Positions 9,813-21,443 of a DNA stretch of 64,000 nt are shown here, one piece after another (within the stretch, counting starts at the first letter, position 1; every line of letters starts with the position of its first letter). Location: positions 78,965,601 through 79,029,600 of the forward strand of contig NC_072894.1 in assembly GCF_027943255.1 (NCBI RefSeq), in the 5' to 3' direction. Origin of the DNA: Anastrepha obliqua (Eukaryota; Arthropoda; Insecta; Diptera; Tephritidae). Below the pieces are notes generated by a model. The model worked only from the letters and a program-made list of their open reading frames with translations, was not told where the DNA came from and did not search any database. Both the position numbers and the translations under genes were made by a program.

Positions 9813-11078
9813 AAGGGTCTTCCAATAAGAGGTGTTATTTTGATGTTCAAAGGAAAATTCTATTTTTAACACACTTTTATTAGCTCGGGTTGTATGTATG
9901 TATGTATTCATATATGTAACGGAATCTTTGAGCTCAATTTTCACTGGCTTCTAAAAATCTGATCGACTTGGAATTTTGCACACCTATCAAGGACCGATGA
10001 CAATGCAATAATTTGATAAAAGTTTTCCATTATTCTTATTAGGATTGCCAGGATTAATGTTTTCTTTTTTTACCTGTGGGCAAAAAGTAAGGTGAATTTG
10101 GTTGTAAAATGAAAAATTTTTATTTTAACACACTTTTATTAGCTCGGGTTGTATGTATGTATGAATGAATGTGGATTGCCAGGATTAATATTTTCTTTTT
10201 TTTAGATCTTCTGTAGAAGAGTATGAAAGACAGAGCTAACGCGCGGTCTGCGCATGCCTGCACTCTCCGAGTTACTCTTACTGAGCGTGGAATGCATTTT
10301 GCTTCACTTTCATAACCTCCTGTACATAGGTAGTTGTCAATAGAATGATTGTAATATTTACTATATCAAGCATCCCACGCTTTTAACTCTAATTTGAATT
10401 ACTCTATTTGTATCTTAATTTTTGTTATAATTCTGTTCTGAGGTAGTTGACTATGACTGATCGTTCGATTTGCTATTACTTCATTATAGGTCTCTTTGTC
10501 ATTAAAATTTATTTTCTACTTTTTAGTTCGATTAGCAACAAAAGCGTGTTTTTTATTTTTTTTAAACTATTTTTTATTTAATATAAAAGATCGGATGTTT
10601 ATTTCATTATAAAGATGAAGGTATGCCGTTAATAGTGGAAAATAACATCAGGCAAATGACCACCACGACTACGCTTACAGGACAATATTCTTTTCATGTA
10701 ACTTTCCATAGCCGAATTGCAAAGTGGCTGCCCTATGTCCTCGGTAGCCTCACGAATTCTGAATTCCATCTTTGAGATCTTGAATCGACCCTGGGCTGTT
10801 GGCGTAGACCATCTCTTTCACGTGACGCCAAAGAAAAAAAGTCCAAATGTGTTAAATCACAAGATCTCGGTGGCCAATTGTGATCACCTCTTCGAGAGAT
10901 AACACGGTCCGGAAACTTTTCCCGTAAAATATCAATGGTTTCTTTGTTTGTGTGGCACGTAGCGCCGTCTTGTTGAAAATAAACGTTTTCCAGATCAATA
11001 CCATCCAATTCCAGCCATAAAAAATCGTTAATCATCTCTCGATAGCGCCCTTCTCATCTCTCTTATTGGAAAAACCTT
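9813..11078 (-). mobile_element. DD41D element family B, interrupted by an insertion
   Basis: Ends AAGGGTCTTCCAATAAGAGG (left) and, inward from the right, AAGGTTTTTCCAATAAGAGA are both flanked by TA. The minus strand from 11044 gives RYREMINDFLWLELDGIDLE, FQQDGATCHT with the second D, and after 41 residues the third D. Its layout equals the 552-bp copy at 1538: terminal repeat joined to RYREMIND, front half absent. The right part of the element is separated from the left 56 bp by foreign sequence at about 9869-10583. Confidence 0.8.
9869..10583. repeat. Unclassified insert with internal duplication
   Basis: Starts acacttttattagctcgggt followed by tatg repeats. The same start recurs at 10131, and aggattgccaggattaat recurs at 10040 and 10172, so the left third is partly duplicated. 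No coding potential is seen. Comparison with the uninterrupted family B copy at about 1575 defines the insert borders to within a few bases. The class of the element is unknown. Confidence 0.55.
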
Positions 11079-11714
11079 TATTACCACTTTTAAATAAAAT
11101 GTGCATTCACAGTTGCACCGCTAACCGATCAATTACTAATAACAAATAATGAAAAGTGCCCAAAAACGAAAAAAAATCCTAAAAAAATAACGGTAATATG
11201 AAAGCAAACAAACCGCACGCAGATTTCCTGGTTGCTATATTTACATGCTGCTGCAATTACTTACCGTTATTTAAACAATGAAGCGAATACTCTTATTGTC
11301 TTTTGTTTTTGTAACTACAAATTTCTATTTAATATTTAAATAGAGGGATCTACAGGTTAATAATTTATTTGTTAGACAGACGGCGGGGTTAGATTCTATT
11401 TACAGCCTCAATGCAAATTATAGACCTCTGCACACGGCTTGTCTCTAATTTGTCGCTGTATGTCAATAGCAGATACACTGACGATGACGATACGCTTGCT
11501 GATTTGCAAGTTCTCAACTGAGGCGCACTTCAATCGTCAAAATGCGAAGCGCAGAGATGTCGTGTAATGAAGATGAATTTATTTTGCTCAATTATTTTCT
11601 ACATGTAAGCAAAAATAGCAAAAAAAATTTAGCCGAGTTTAATAAAGCGCGCCAGTCGTTTCTTTCTCGTGCTAACCCGCGCCAGTTGGACACGCCAAGT
11701 GAAGCCAAGTCTTA
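11079..11714. other. No gene; possible PIF/Harbinger scrap
   Basis: At 11426-11450 cctctgcacacggcttg resembles PIF/Harbinger-like ends, and a short frame at about 11540-11600 gives MRSAEMSCNEDEFILLNYFL. This is too little for a firm assignment. The rest is A+T-rich spacer. Confidence 0.3.
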
Positions 11715-12170
11715 GGTAGATAGGTAGGTGAAATGGTTGAAATGCCAGTCTGGCACTCCTCTAGTAGCACTGAAGCTTTTTGATACCGTTATGAGGCCTC
11801 CAACAGGCAGATATCTACAGCCAGCCAAAGCCGTTGATATAATAGGTTGATATAATGGAGAAGGTTGATGGGATTTAGGTTGGCGCACTGTCCCAGGCTG
11901 TCGAAGAAAGGAGCACCCGTGACCTTAGTCATCTAGCCGCCAAACCCGGACATTTGCAGAGAAAGTGTTCAACAGTCTCCTTCTCTAACAAGTCCCCACA
12001 GCTTCTGCAATGGGGGTTAACCGGTAACCCTAGCTTTTCCGCGTGTGTGCCGATCGTCCAGTGACCGGTAAACACAGCTAAGAGTTTGAAAATTGAATGG
12101 CGAGGAGTTCAAAGGACTTTCTGAGTCCTTCGTATATCGTATTGAGGCCAAAGGGGTTTCGAAATATATA
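11715..12170 (-). mobile_element. LINE 3' fragment (end of reverse transcriptase ORF)
   Basis: The minus strand from about 12090 reads AVFTGHWTIGTHAEKLGLPV, NPHCRSCGDLLEKETVEHFL, CKCPGLAARL. This is the CxxC...H...C zinc-knuckle region after the RNase H/RT part of non-LTR elements (I/LOA/Jockey-like). A short tail with a stop follows toward 11715. Similar but different LINE ends occur at 45.6, 50.0 and 54.4 kb. No poly-A or target duplication was recognised. Confidence 0.75.
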
Positions 12171-12174
12171 TATA

Positions 12175-12697
12175 GGGTTATTCAATAGGTGCGCTTCAAC
12201 TTTTTTCCGATAGGGAGGGCGAACGACGCAATATTTTTTATTTTTCGCTTGTCATTTGTAAACTTCATTAGTATACATTTCATAATGGAACGCTACACAC
12301 TCGTGCAAATTTTTTATGAAAATAATCGTTCTGTTGCTGCTACTTTAAGAGCATTACGGCCATTTTACGGTCCATTTAACAAGCCGTCCCGTTTTGGGGT
12401 TATGTGAAGTCAATGGTCTACAGTAACAAGCCGGCGACGATTTGTGAGCTCAGAGCCAATATTGAACGCGAAATTGCTGGAATTTCGGCCGATTTATGCA
12501 AAAGAGTGGTCGAAAATTGGGTTCCACGATTGGACTTCGTAAAACGTGCACGCGGTGGTCATGCAAAAGAAATCGAATTTCATACTTAAATGTATATGTT
12601 CAAACTAGATAATAAAAAAAAATTAGTTAAAAAAGTCAAACCGTTTGTGTTTTATTCAAAAAAGTTCAAAAGTTTAAGCGCTCTTACTGAAAAACCC
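12175..12697 (+). mobile_element. DD41D family A, 523-bp deletion derivative
   Basis: Inverted ends GGGTTATTCAATAGGTGCGC and, inward from the right, GGGTTTTTCAGTAAGAGCGC are flanked by TA. The transposase start MERYTLVQIFYENNRSVAAT is joined through PFYGPFNKPSR directly to GVM-K-SMVYSNKPATICEL, the region after the third catalytic D, and runs to the normal end KEIEFHT. The whole catalytic core is deleted. The copy at 53506 has the same junction. Confidence 0.85.
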
Positions 12698-12711
12698 TAT
12701 ATATAATATAT

Positions 12712-12952
12712 ATAATTGGCGTGTACACCCTTTTTGGGTGTTTCGCCGAGCTCGTCCTCCTATTTGGGGCGTGCGTCTTGATGTTGTTCCACAAATGGAG
12801 GGACCTACAGTTTTAAGCCGACTGCGAACGGCAGATATTTTATGAGGAGCTTTACAACTTTTTCATTCCGTGTTTCACGGAAATTAGATCCTACGATCTC
12901 CGAATTACGAATGGTAGTCACGCACCAACCCATTCGGCTACGGCGGCCGCTC
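12712..12952 (-). mobile_element. tRNA-like SINE, complete-looking copy
   Basis: Read on the minus strand the element starts gcggccgccgtagccgaatg (12952 inward), with an A-box-like TAGCCGAATGGGTTGG. A body follows with ctcctcataaaa-type, tgtaggtccctccatttgtg and ccaaaaagggtgtacacgcc. The B box is degraded in this copy. A second head lies immediately to the right. Confidence 0.75.
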
Positions 12953-12960
12953 TGGCGCTT

Positions 12961-13080
12961 TTAGAAAAAGAGAAAAAACCTTTTCAATCATTTGGGGTTT
13001 CATGCCCAAAGTGAGTTTCAAACGCGGGCCCTAGAAAATGGTAATGACGCACAACCTATTCGGCTACGGCGGCCGCTCTG
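12961..13080 (-). mobile_element. tRNA-like SINE, head fragment
   Basis: Repeats the head gcggccgccgtagccgaata on the minus strand, ending at the same ctctg as the neighbour. It continues only to the agaaaaag region at about 12961. It lies tandem to and in the same orientation as the copy at 12712. Confidence 0.7.
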
Positions 13081-15900
13081 CTCATATTAGGGCATTTAAA
13101 AATAATAAATACAGTTTTTTTGTGTCTGTGTTTTTTTTTGAATTTAATTTAATTACTAAAATCAAAATCGTAAAGTAAAGCGCTTGAACAACTTTTTCGT
13201 TTCCTTTAAACATTTGCAATGCGAATCTTTATCGTGTTTGTTTTTACATTTTGCATTAGCAAATTGGCGCACATCTAAAAATAGCATTTTAAAATTAAAC
13301 TCGAGCCAACAGATTTAAAATTTTCTGTAAAAATAAATTAACTACTTAAAATTACAAAAAAAAAACTAAGAAAATAATAGTTAATTAAAAAATGTAAGCT
13401 TACAATTAAAAAAAAACTTAACTTAACTTTACAATTCATCAAAATTTTTGTAAATTGAAGTCTACGCTAAAAAAGTAAAAGTGATGTGAATTATCGATAG
13501 GCACAATAATGTAAAAAATGCAATCAAAGTAGCGAGGAGCTGGTATTCAGGTAAAGAAGAACAAAGAATTTTGACTTTTAAGTTTATGATTTTTTATTTG
13601 GATTTGTTTTGTTTCATTTTTTGTTTTTGTAATGTTTTTAAGCATTTTTAGCATAAATTGCTTATTTGCAAATTAGAAGGTAAATCAAATGCTCAAGCAA
13701 CAATGCGTGCGCGCAGTTTACACGCTTTTTTGTTTTTTTTTTTATAGGTTTTTTATAGGTTTTTTGTTTTCACTTTACTTCTATATTATCCATTTACAGA
13801 GATTTTTTTATGTACTACTTATGTATATACTACATACTGTCACTCTTCACATATCATTTATCTTGCAAGCATTTCCATCTGTTTAACAAATTTCCAATGT
13901 TCACAAATTCAGTGAGCTTTCACTTCCATACATACATAGGCATGTACATATCTATATGTATGCATAATTCGTTTCCTACACCAAAATGGATTCGCACAAT
14001 TTTTCGTATGCAGTTTCCGTCATTTAAACAACAAAAGTTGCATAACTCACTTGATGTTACGATACTGTTTCGAGATTTTTTCTTACAAAAACCTTGCTTT
14101 TTTCTCATTAAAAACAATCAGCTGCACCAAAAAGAGTCACTTGGACCACGTTCACCACAAATGTGCAAGCTTTCCGGCTTAGATGAGATGACAAATAATA
14201 GAAACTTCTTAAATCTGCTGTGTGTTCTAGAATAGTCCAAATTTCACAAACACTTGAAGCGAACAGTGTTAAGCATTTGCCCTTAAAGCTATAAGTAAAT
14301 TACTGTTATGGTATTCACCATGTATGGTAGCCAGGTCAACCATAAAACAAAAAAACAAATTCAGAAAATGTATGTATGTATTTGAGGTTGACTTAGTACT
14401 ATCCATAATTCTGCTACAAGATTTTTCCGGCACTAGGATTTTAAATTTAATTTTCACGTTATTCCATGCTTTTCCAAAAAGGTTTCATTCCAAAAGATAG
14501 TAGAATCGTAGTTGAGTAGCACATGAAACATCAGCCCAGTGCTAGTCATTCAAATAAGCAGACACTCGTCGAAATAATGATAAGTCCAAAACAAAATCTG
14601 ATAAGTTTCAAGGAGTGTTTGTAAAAAGTAAATAATCAATAGTGGCAACAATTTTTGTCTTTCATCATGCTTATGCCTGGTGCACACTAACCAATCGTTC
14701 GTCCAACACCTTGGTTGAATGACTGTTTTGTTCACACAATGCAAGCGCATGCGTCAAATATTTTATGTTGCATCCAACCATTGTCGGTTGTCAAAGTCAG
14801 TTAAACAGCCGATCGTTTGCCCGACATGCCCATGTAGATGTACAAGCGGCTCTTTGAAGTAGAATGAAGAAATATTCCATTGATTTGACTTCATTTAAAA
14901 TTAATGCCCAAAAATGCAGAACGCACTCGGCTGCTTCTTCTTAGCAGATTTCGCAGAGGAAACATCGCTATCTGCGTATTCAAATATTTCGAGCATTTTG
15001 AACAAGCCCGGCAGTAGTCTTCTTTTAAGTCTCATTGAAATGCAGGAGAGATTTGGGACGGCGGTTTTGATCGACTTTGAGACACATTTTCGGGTATGAC
15101 TCTTGAAAATATTTGTCTCAATTATTTTTCGGAAAGCCAATTAATTGCGGACAAATTTTACCTACACAGTGCTGCAACAGATCTAGTAGTTTCATGCGGC
15201 AATGAGTGTATTATAAATTGTTTATCAAAATAAAACTCAATATCGATAAGGAAAAATTTAAAATTGTAAATTAGGAAAATCCAATTATGACTCCAAGTTT
15301 GGAAAGCGTATGAAAAACAATGCTGGTACTTTGCAATCCACTTAATCCTTAAAAGCGGACTGCTTCAATTAAATAAAAAAAACCTTTACATTGAGTTTCT
15401 CTTGAAGCTTTCGCCTTAACTCTTATAAGCGGGTTGCTTTAATCAAATTAAAAATGGAAAAATCTTTACAATGAGTTTGCTTCGAAGCTTTCGCCCATCC
15501 AATTTTTTAGATCGTTAGAAAAAGTAAGAAAACTGGGCTTTTTAACTTGTTTTTGGCAAAAAAATTAATATTTCGATTCGAAAATCGAACTTTGACAAAA
15601 AAAACAAAATGTTTGGATGCTGCCAATTGACCTATTTTTTAGCTCTTTGGAAAAACCTAGAATATTGCAAATTTTTTAACTTATATGCATTTGGAATATA
15701 ATAATTATTTCGATTTAACTAAAATTTTATTTGAAAAAAAGTTATCAAGTTTTACAGTGGAAGTGTTTGTGAAGCCTCCGAACGGAAAAAGTTGAGAAAG
15801 TTAGATTTCTTTATTTATAATATAGATTTTTCGTCTCTAAAACGTTAGTTTGTTTTCTTTTTACGTTCAATATCAACTAAAAAAAAAATTGACGCGTTAT
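13081..15900. other. No gene supported
   Basis: A+T-rich DNA. Several open frames (for example 13810-14235) lack any recognisable motif and have composition like their surroundings. At 14683-14860 gcctggtgcacactaaccaa resembles a PIF/Harbinger-like end, and the minus frame at 15140-14901 could be a remnant of such an element, but I cannot confirm it. A diverged tandem repeat lies at 15341-15494. Confidence 0.5.
15341..15494 (+). repeat. Diverged tandem duplication, 2 x ~75 bp
   Basis: Unit 1 (15341-15414) and unit 2 (15415-15494) share cttaa(t/c)cctta-like starts, a gc(g)g(a/g)(c/t)tgctt core, ctttaca(t/a)tgagttt and gaagctttcgcc ends. No coding role is apparent. Confidence 0.65.
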
Positions 15901-15906
15901 TGTGAA

Positions 15907-15908
<2 letters not shown>

Positions 15909-15971
<63 letters not shown>
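15909..15971. repeat. Poly-T run of ~63 bases
   Basis: An uninterrupted T tract of about 63 nt. It could be the tail of a minus-strand retroposon, but no retroposon body was recognised to its right. True length is uncertain because such runs are error-prone in assemblies. Confidence 0.9.
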
Positions 15972-15975
<4 letters not shown>

Positions 15976-17711
15976 AATGATGCTAAGAACAATTTCGACC
16001 AAATAATCTGCATTTCCTAGCAAAGTCATGGGAATCATTTAAAATTCTATACCACATATTAATCTAGAGGTTGCGTTCATTTGCGTGTGCGCACATGGAG
16101 TACGCCATCCTATCAACTCAGTGACAGTTTTGTCTACAGTGAATACCCGCTGTGAGCGCTAGCGAAATTATTATTTATTTTAGGAACAGGGTCAAATTGG
16201 CTTTACTTTTTTTTTTTTATGTGTATTGATAGTAAATTGTTTATAAATATTTTAAAATTTTTACGCCCAAATCGTATTAAAATTTTCCTTAATATTTCTG
16301 TTTAGTCTACCAACTTCTATTTGGCCTGATAAATATTTCGTGGAGTGTCTACTGATTTGCCAATTGTTCAATTCAAAATTTCTGCAAATAATATCTGTTT
16401 TGGAAGTTATAGTGAAGTTGCAGCCTGGTTGCATACAATTTCACAAAAAACAAAAATAAAATAATTATATCAAGGAGCATGAATCTGCTGGCTTCTCACC
16501 TCTTTCGTACATACATATCTGACCTCTCACCACAATATCGTGAACACCATAAATTGTTTGTGAATAAGTAAATATTTACAAACAGTTTTTTATAGTTGTA
16601 TTTTCCATTCTATCAAATGTGAAATGTTTAGATTTCAAAAGACACACCGAAAGCAGCGTTATTGTAGGCGCAAAGAAAAGCATACGACACATCGTTTTAG
16701 ATGCTTGAGCAGCATCAGTCAACTTCAAAAGCATATCTGCACCTCATACACTCGTACATATACTCGTAGTGATGAAAACATTTTCAACTTGACTTGTCCA
16801 ATAAAAGAATGACAGTTGCTTGCTTCTATCTAACTTTTGCTACTTTCTACATTCTACAAACTACATTTTCTTATTTTACTTCGTTTCCACGCATTTTGTT
16901 TTCATTTGCTGTACTGCCAGCCATTTTATTCTCTTTTTGTTTTTTCATTTCCCAACTACGCTACTTGATTTCCTTAATTACTTTGTTTCGCTTTTCTTCT
17001 ACTTTAATCCTTAGAATCGAGTTTTGACTTACTTTAGACTTATTTGCTAGGTTTCTTTCATTCTTTTCTATTACTACAAATGTTACTTAGTCTAAGAATT
17101 TTTTCTTATTTTTCTGTTGATGCTACATTTTTTTACTGCAATCTTTGCCAGTTTCCTCTTCTGCTTATATTTTTCTAAACACTGTATTTTGTGATTCAAA
17201 AAATATTTCTTTTAATATGTTTCACTTTTCTGTGTGTATATTGTTTACTTTGTTATTGTTTTTTTTACGATTCCACTTAACATATTTTTAACCTGCAAAA
17301 GCAAGTTGCATACCAATATTTATGTATGCGCATCGCACTATAATTGGAGAAAATGCTAAAAATAAATTAAATTTACTTAAACATTACTTTACTTAAATTT
17401 AAACGACTAACATTATTTTTACAAGAACAATGCAAGTTAACATGTACATATATGTATGTATAAAACAAAACAAAAACAAAAAACATTGCTGTAAGTTTTA
17501 TCGCAATAGAAATTTGTATGTGAATTAAATCAATTTCCAATTCACTTTACTGACACTTCATTAAAAAAATATATATATATTAAAAAAGAAAAAAATGAAA
17601 TAAAATTTTAATTAAATACAATTCTATTTTTTTAAATCAGCTCTAACAAAATTGCACAATAAAAAATTGATTTACGAATTTATATTTGTATTTGTGATTT
17701 TATTTCCCCGT
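15972..17711. other. No gene supported; minus strand A-rich
   Basis: Frames at 16624-17027 are pyrimidine-rich chance frames. From about 16790 to 17700 the plus strand is T/C-rich with many ttttctt and tactttc runs. On the minus strand this looks like intron or UTR sequence, but no splice or polyadenylation boundary can be fixed. Confidence 0.4.
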
Positions 17712-18091
17712 TTATTCAACTAATGAGTGTTTATGTTTCAACTGCGTTGCTTTCACACATTCCTTTTCACTTTTCGCCGAGCACTTTCCCTGCACAAGCT
17801 CGGTTCGTATGGAGTATAGAATATACCGATGAAATCTATTGCCGATTCGAGCACGATGGCATTCTTGAATACGACGTTTCTTACATACATTTGCATCAAT
17901 TCTCTGGTCTGTGTTTAATACTCGCATCAAATAACAGCCTAAAGTTCTGTATGACGACACGAATGCTGGTGTTGGTACGAAGCAGATGCTCAACCAAACA
18001 GTTGCACAACATACAACAAGTCAAAATTTGTTTTTATAACTACAAATATTTAATTAAATCGCCGACCGAACTTCGTCGGGCGAAGCGATGA
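17712..18091. other. Unidentified island open on both strands
   Basis: A stretch less A+T-rich than its surroundings has a 93-codon frame on the minus strand (17993-17712, beginning MSICFVPTPAFVSSYRTLGC) and a 122-codon frame on the plus strand (17723-18091). I recognise neither. The minus frame ends in TGA overlapping ttgaataaacggggaaataaa, which offers AATAAA-type signals right after the stop. At 18066-18086 cgaacttcgtcgggcgaag can form a small hairpin. It could be an exon, an old retroposed copy, or chance. Confidence 0.35.
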
Positions 18092-19787
18092 CGGGTGATA
18101 TTCATTGCAACATTTCGCTGAGTTAAACAGAACCAAAACGAAATTTGCAACAGAGGGAAAGGATGAATCCACACATTTTTCAATTGCAGTTCAAATTATC
18201 AAAGTTTTACAAATACAAATACAAAATGTTTATAATATTCAATGCATTTCTGTAAGTGAGGCAAAGCTTGCGATGCAGATTTGTTTATATCTAGCACTGA
18301 GAGTTTTTTTGTTGCAATGTTAAGTATACGAAATACTCGTATATGCCGATATGCAAATATAAATTTACTAGGCCTAGAATGAAATCATCCGATCAAATTG
18401 TGGAGATTGAGCTGAGATATTTGATCGTGCATAAGGCTGTTAAAATTTCCAAATATTTAAAAAAGAAATGCAAATGAAAAGAAAATTCCGTTCGTATGCA
18501 TTTATGATCCTTAAAGTCTTTATTGGTGTATGTAAATATACATACCTGTCTATATGTAAATACAATAATTTAGTATATTTCGTATTAAATACAATATTAA
18601 AAATATCTCTTATATTTGTATGTATGTATGTTTTCTGAATTGTATGTATTTGCTATAATATTTTGAATCCTCTATAGAAGGAAGACATTTGCCGCACTGT
18701 TAATGCATTTAAAGGATCATAAATTATATATTTGTTTTGAAATATGTATGTTTTCGAATAAAAAAAAATTGGAAGGGTGAGTCAATAAGTTTAGCACAGA
18801 ATGTTTAATTAGCCTTATGCACGGCAGGAACAATTCTTACAAAATTTAGAATTGGGCCGATGGAAGTCTTATCATGCGACTTTTGTGGTAATATTTTGAA
18901 AATTAAAAACCTGAGCTAACATTTTATTATTAATTAAGCTGCGGAAATTTAATTTTACTAGAAGTCAAGGGCACTGCATTCTTCCCAATAAACTGAGAGT
19001 AAGGAAAATGTTGAAATATTATAATACAAAATTAAAATATTGAATGAAATAATTGCAAGGGTATCATCATAATTTCGCTATTTTTCGCAAGCCACACATT
19101 TTTACTACAACTCAATTCCACATATAAAAGCAATATTAGGGCATGATTTGGCCGCAAATTACTTTACAAATGCCATGGCGCATAATTTTCGAAAAATAAT
19201 AGAGCATTTTTCAATCCATAAGAATTCGATCATACAATTGCAGTAAAATAAGTCGAAATTAAATGCACTAACTACTAAGAAATTGTTTCACGTAAAGATT
19301 TATTATAATAAAAATACGAACATATATTTGCGCGAAAAAAATTTTTAGTTTAATTTATAAGCGGCTCTGCGGAGAAAATCTGGCTACCTGCAAAAATTCT
19401 GATGCGCAAATGTGTAGTTTTATCGTAGCCTGAAGCCGAAACCCATGAAATATATAACTGTAATTTGCCCATAAATGTGCAGAAAGCCTAAGTAAACGAG
19501 AGCGGCTAAGATACATAAGATTTCACCATCACTACAATAGAGCGTGTGACTATTCTGTTGCGGAAAAAGGTGTCGGGACACTGACACGTGGAAGGAGATG
19601 ATCTGACGGAACAATTACGAACCAATATAATCAGCAAAATGCTTGAACGCAAGGACAGCTGGAATGCGGTTGAAATATATACGTTAAAGACGTATTACGG
19701 CAAAAAAGATAGACCTCGACACAGTACAACAAAACGAAGCCTCACAGACAGAGACGTAAGAATACGAGCCGATAGTAAAAAATAATA
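18092..19787. other. No gene seen
   Basis: A+T-rich DNA with tatg microsatellite stretches near 18618. No recognisable motif in any frame. Confidence 0.5.
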
Positions 19788-19958
19788 ATAATTAGCGCGT
19801 ACACTTCTGTTAGGTGTTTGGCCGAGCTCCTCCTCCTATTTGTGGAGTGCGCCTTGATGTTGTTCCATAAATGAAAGGACCTACAGTTTTAAGCCAACTC
19901 CGAACGGCCGATATATTTTATGAGTAGCTTTTTCATCGCAGAAATATGCGTGAAGGTT
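19788..19958 (-). mobile_element. tRNA-like SINE, body fragment
   Basis: In inverse orientation: gcgcgtacacttctgttagg, tgtttggccgagctcctcct, gttgttccataaatgaaagg, cctacagttttaagccaact and gaacggccgatatattttat. The head is missing. Its right edge is followed by a small inverted duplication at 19966-20012 and then a LINE tail. Confidence 0.8.
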
Positions 19959-20029
19959 TTGCCTATAGCCAGCTTCATGGGCTACAAATTGCCTATAGCA
20001 TGAAGCTGGCTACAAATATGATGGACCCA

Positions 20030-20227
20030 GATGTGGGTGAATAGGACCGGTGCATTTTATGGATGACGTCCTGGGCCCTCCTGACATAATGCAAAAAGTA
20101 CTCGCGGGAAGGGAAACTCCCCAGAAGAGGAAGAGGGATTGTTTTAGTGACAGACGTAGTAGATGACAGTCGCTGTATGTGCGAATACATTTTTAACCTT
20201 CTCACTAAAAAAAAGCAAAAAAAAAAA
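20030..20227 (+). mobile_element. LINE 3' UTR tail with A-rich end
   Basis: Shares with the R1-like LINE end at 51520-51660 the order ggaaactccccagaagagga, agggattgttttagtg, gacgtagtaga, gtgcgaa(t/g)ac/gcatttttaacc and cctcact-like, then an A-rich tail ending at about 20227. Only the 3' UTR remains. Confidence 0.7.
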
Positions 20228-21440
20228 TTTCACTTTCGTAACAATTTCAATCAGTAGTCTGGATTCAGAAAGACTACTATATAATAAATATTATTACGGC
20301 AACTTCTTTTCTCGGTTTTAGTTACAACGTGAAATAAAAATGCTATACTCGCAATACGAGTTATGAGTCCTATTATAACTTCAATTTAGTATAAACATTT
20401 GAGAAACGAGTGGATTTGTGGAGCATTATTTTCAGGTGCTTCTAAAGGTCTGACCAAAGATATCTTTTGGTGTAAATTGTGGTTATGTAATTGAAAATTT
20501 TCCAAAAACGGCAAAGGTAGCTTAGTGTCAATTAAATTAAAAAAAGAAAAAAACAATTTTCTCGACGTATAAAAAGTACGCTTTAAAAAAAATGCCGAGT
20601 TAATATATGAAAAGATATGTTAGATCAATTCGATAATGTTTGGATCTATCGTTCAGTACCTCAAAAATTGTTTGGGTAAAAAACAAAGTTTCGAAGGCTT
20701 AATTCTGGCCATTTATAGCGATACGCCATTTAGAGCGTTACAATATTATCTCAAATATCTTCAGTACATATGTTCTTCTGTCAGTCGATACCAATAACAT
20801 TTTGTGTATCCAAAAAGTTCATTTTTTTTTAGTATGAAGATGAAATCGCGATGTATAATGCAATAGGTTAATGATACGAGTACCAGGTAGCGCTTAGACA
20901 AAAGGTCGCTAAAATCAAGGTACATAATAAGCTATGATACCTCAGATTTTTCCAGTGGTTTGAATCGCTTTAGTGCACAGAAGTGAAGTTTGAAGATGAC
21001 GATTTCAAATTTAAAGAATATGATTTCTACAACCATCAAAAATTCTTTAAATGTTTTCTTATTTCTGTATATGTATGTATCTGCAGCCAGTTACATAAAA
21101 TTAGAGGAAAAATGAGAGAGAAAACTCAAATAGATTTATGTATTGAAGGGAATCAGTAAAAGGCACAATTTTACATCGGCAAGCTACACTTTACTCTTTT
21201 ACTTGTGTATGTATGCATGCCCGAATGTACAAACATTTACTTGTGTGTGAGAGCTTCGGAAACAAACAAATGTGCCCTGGTCTATATTTAAAATCCGTCA
21301 CTTAACTTATGCTGAGAAATTAGCTACAATAATTTCTTTTCTTTTCTCATATTTTCCTTTCCAGCTGTTCAATAGTTGGCTGGCTACATTTTTTCTAGTA
21401 AGCCATAAATGCCCTCAATTACGTAAGACCGCAACTGAGA
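20228..21440. other. No gene seen
   Basis: A+T-rich spacer with stops in all frames. No repeat family recognised. Confidence 0.5.
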
Positions 21441-21443
21441 AGC

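Noticed and set aside
12900..13080. Possible functional tRNA gene from the tRNA-like head
   Set aside because: No cloverleaf could be drawn, the B box is degraded, and the same head recurs attached to a SINE body.
13689..14235. 65- and 141-codon plus-strand frames
   Set aside because: No domain, composition equal to flanks, overlapping open frames in other registers.
14683..15180. Possible PIF/Harbinger element
   Set aside because: Only one end-like motif and an unconvincing minus-strand frame; no matching opposite end found.
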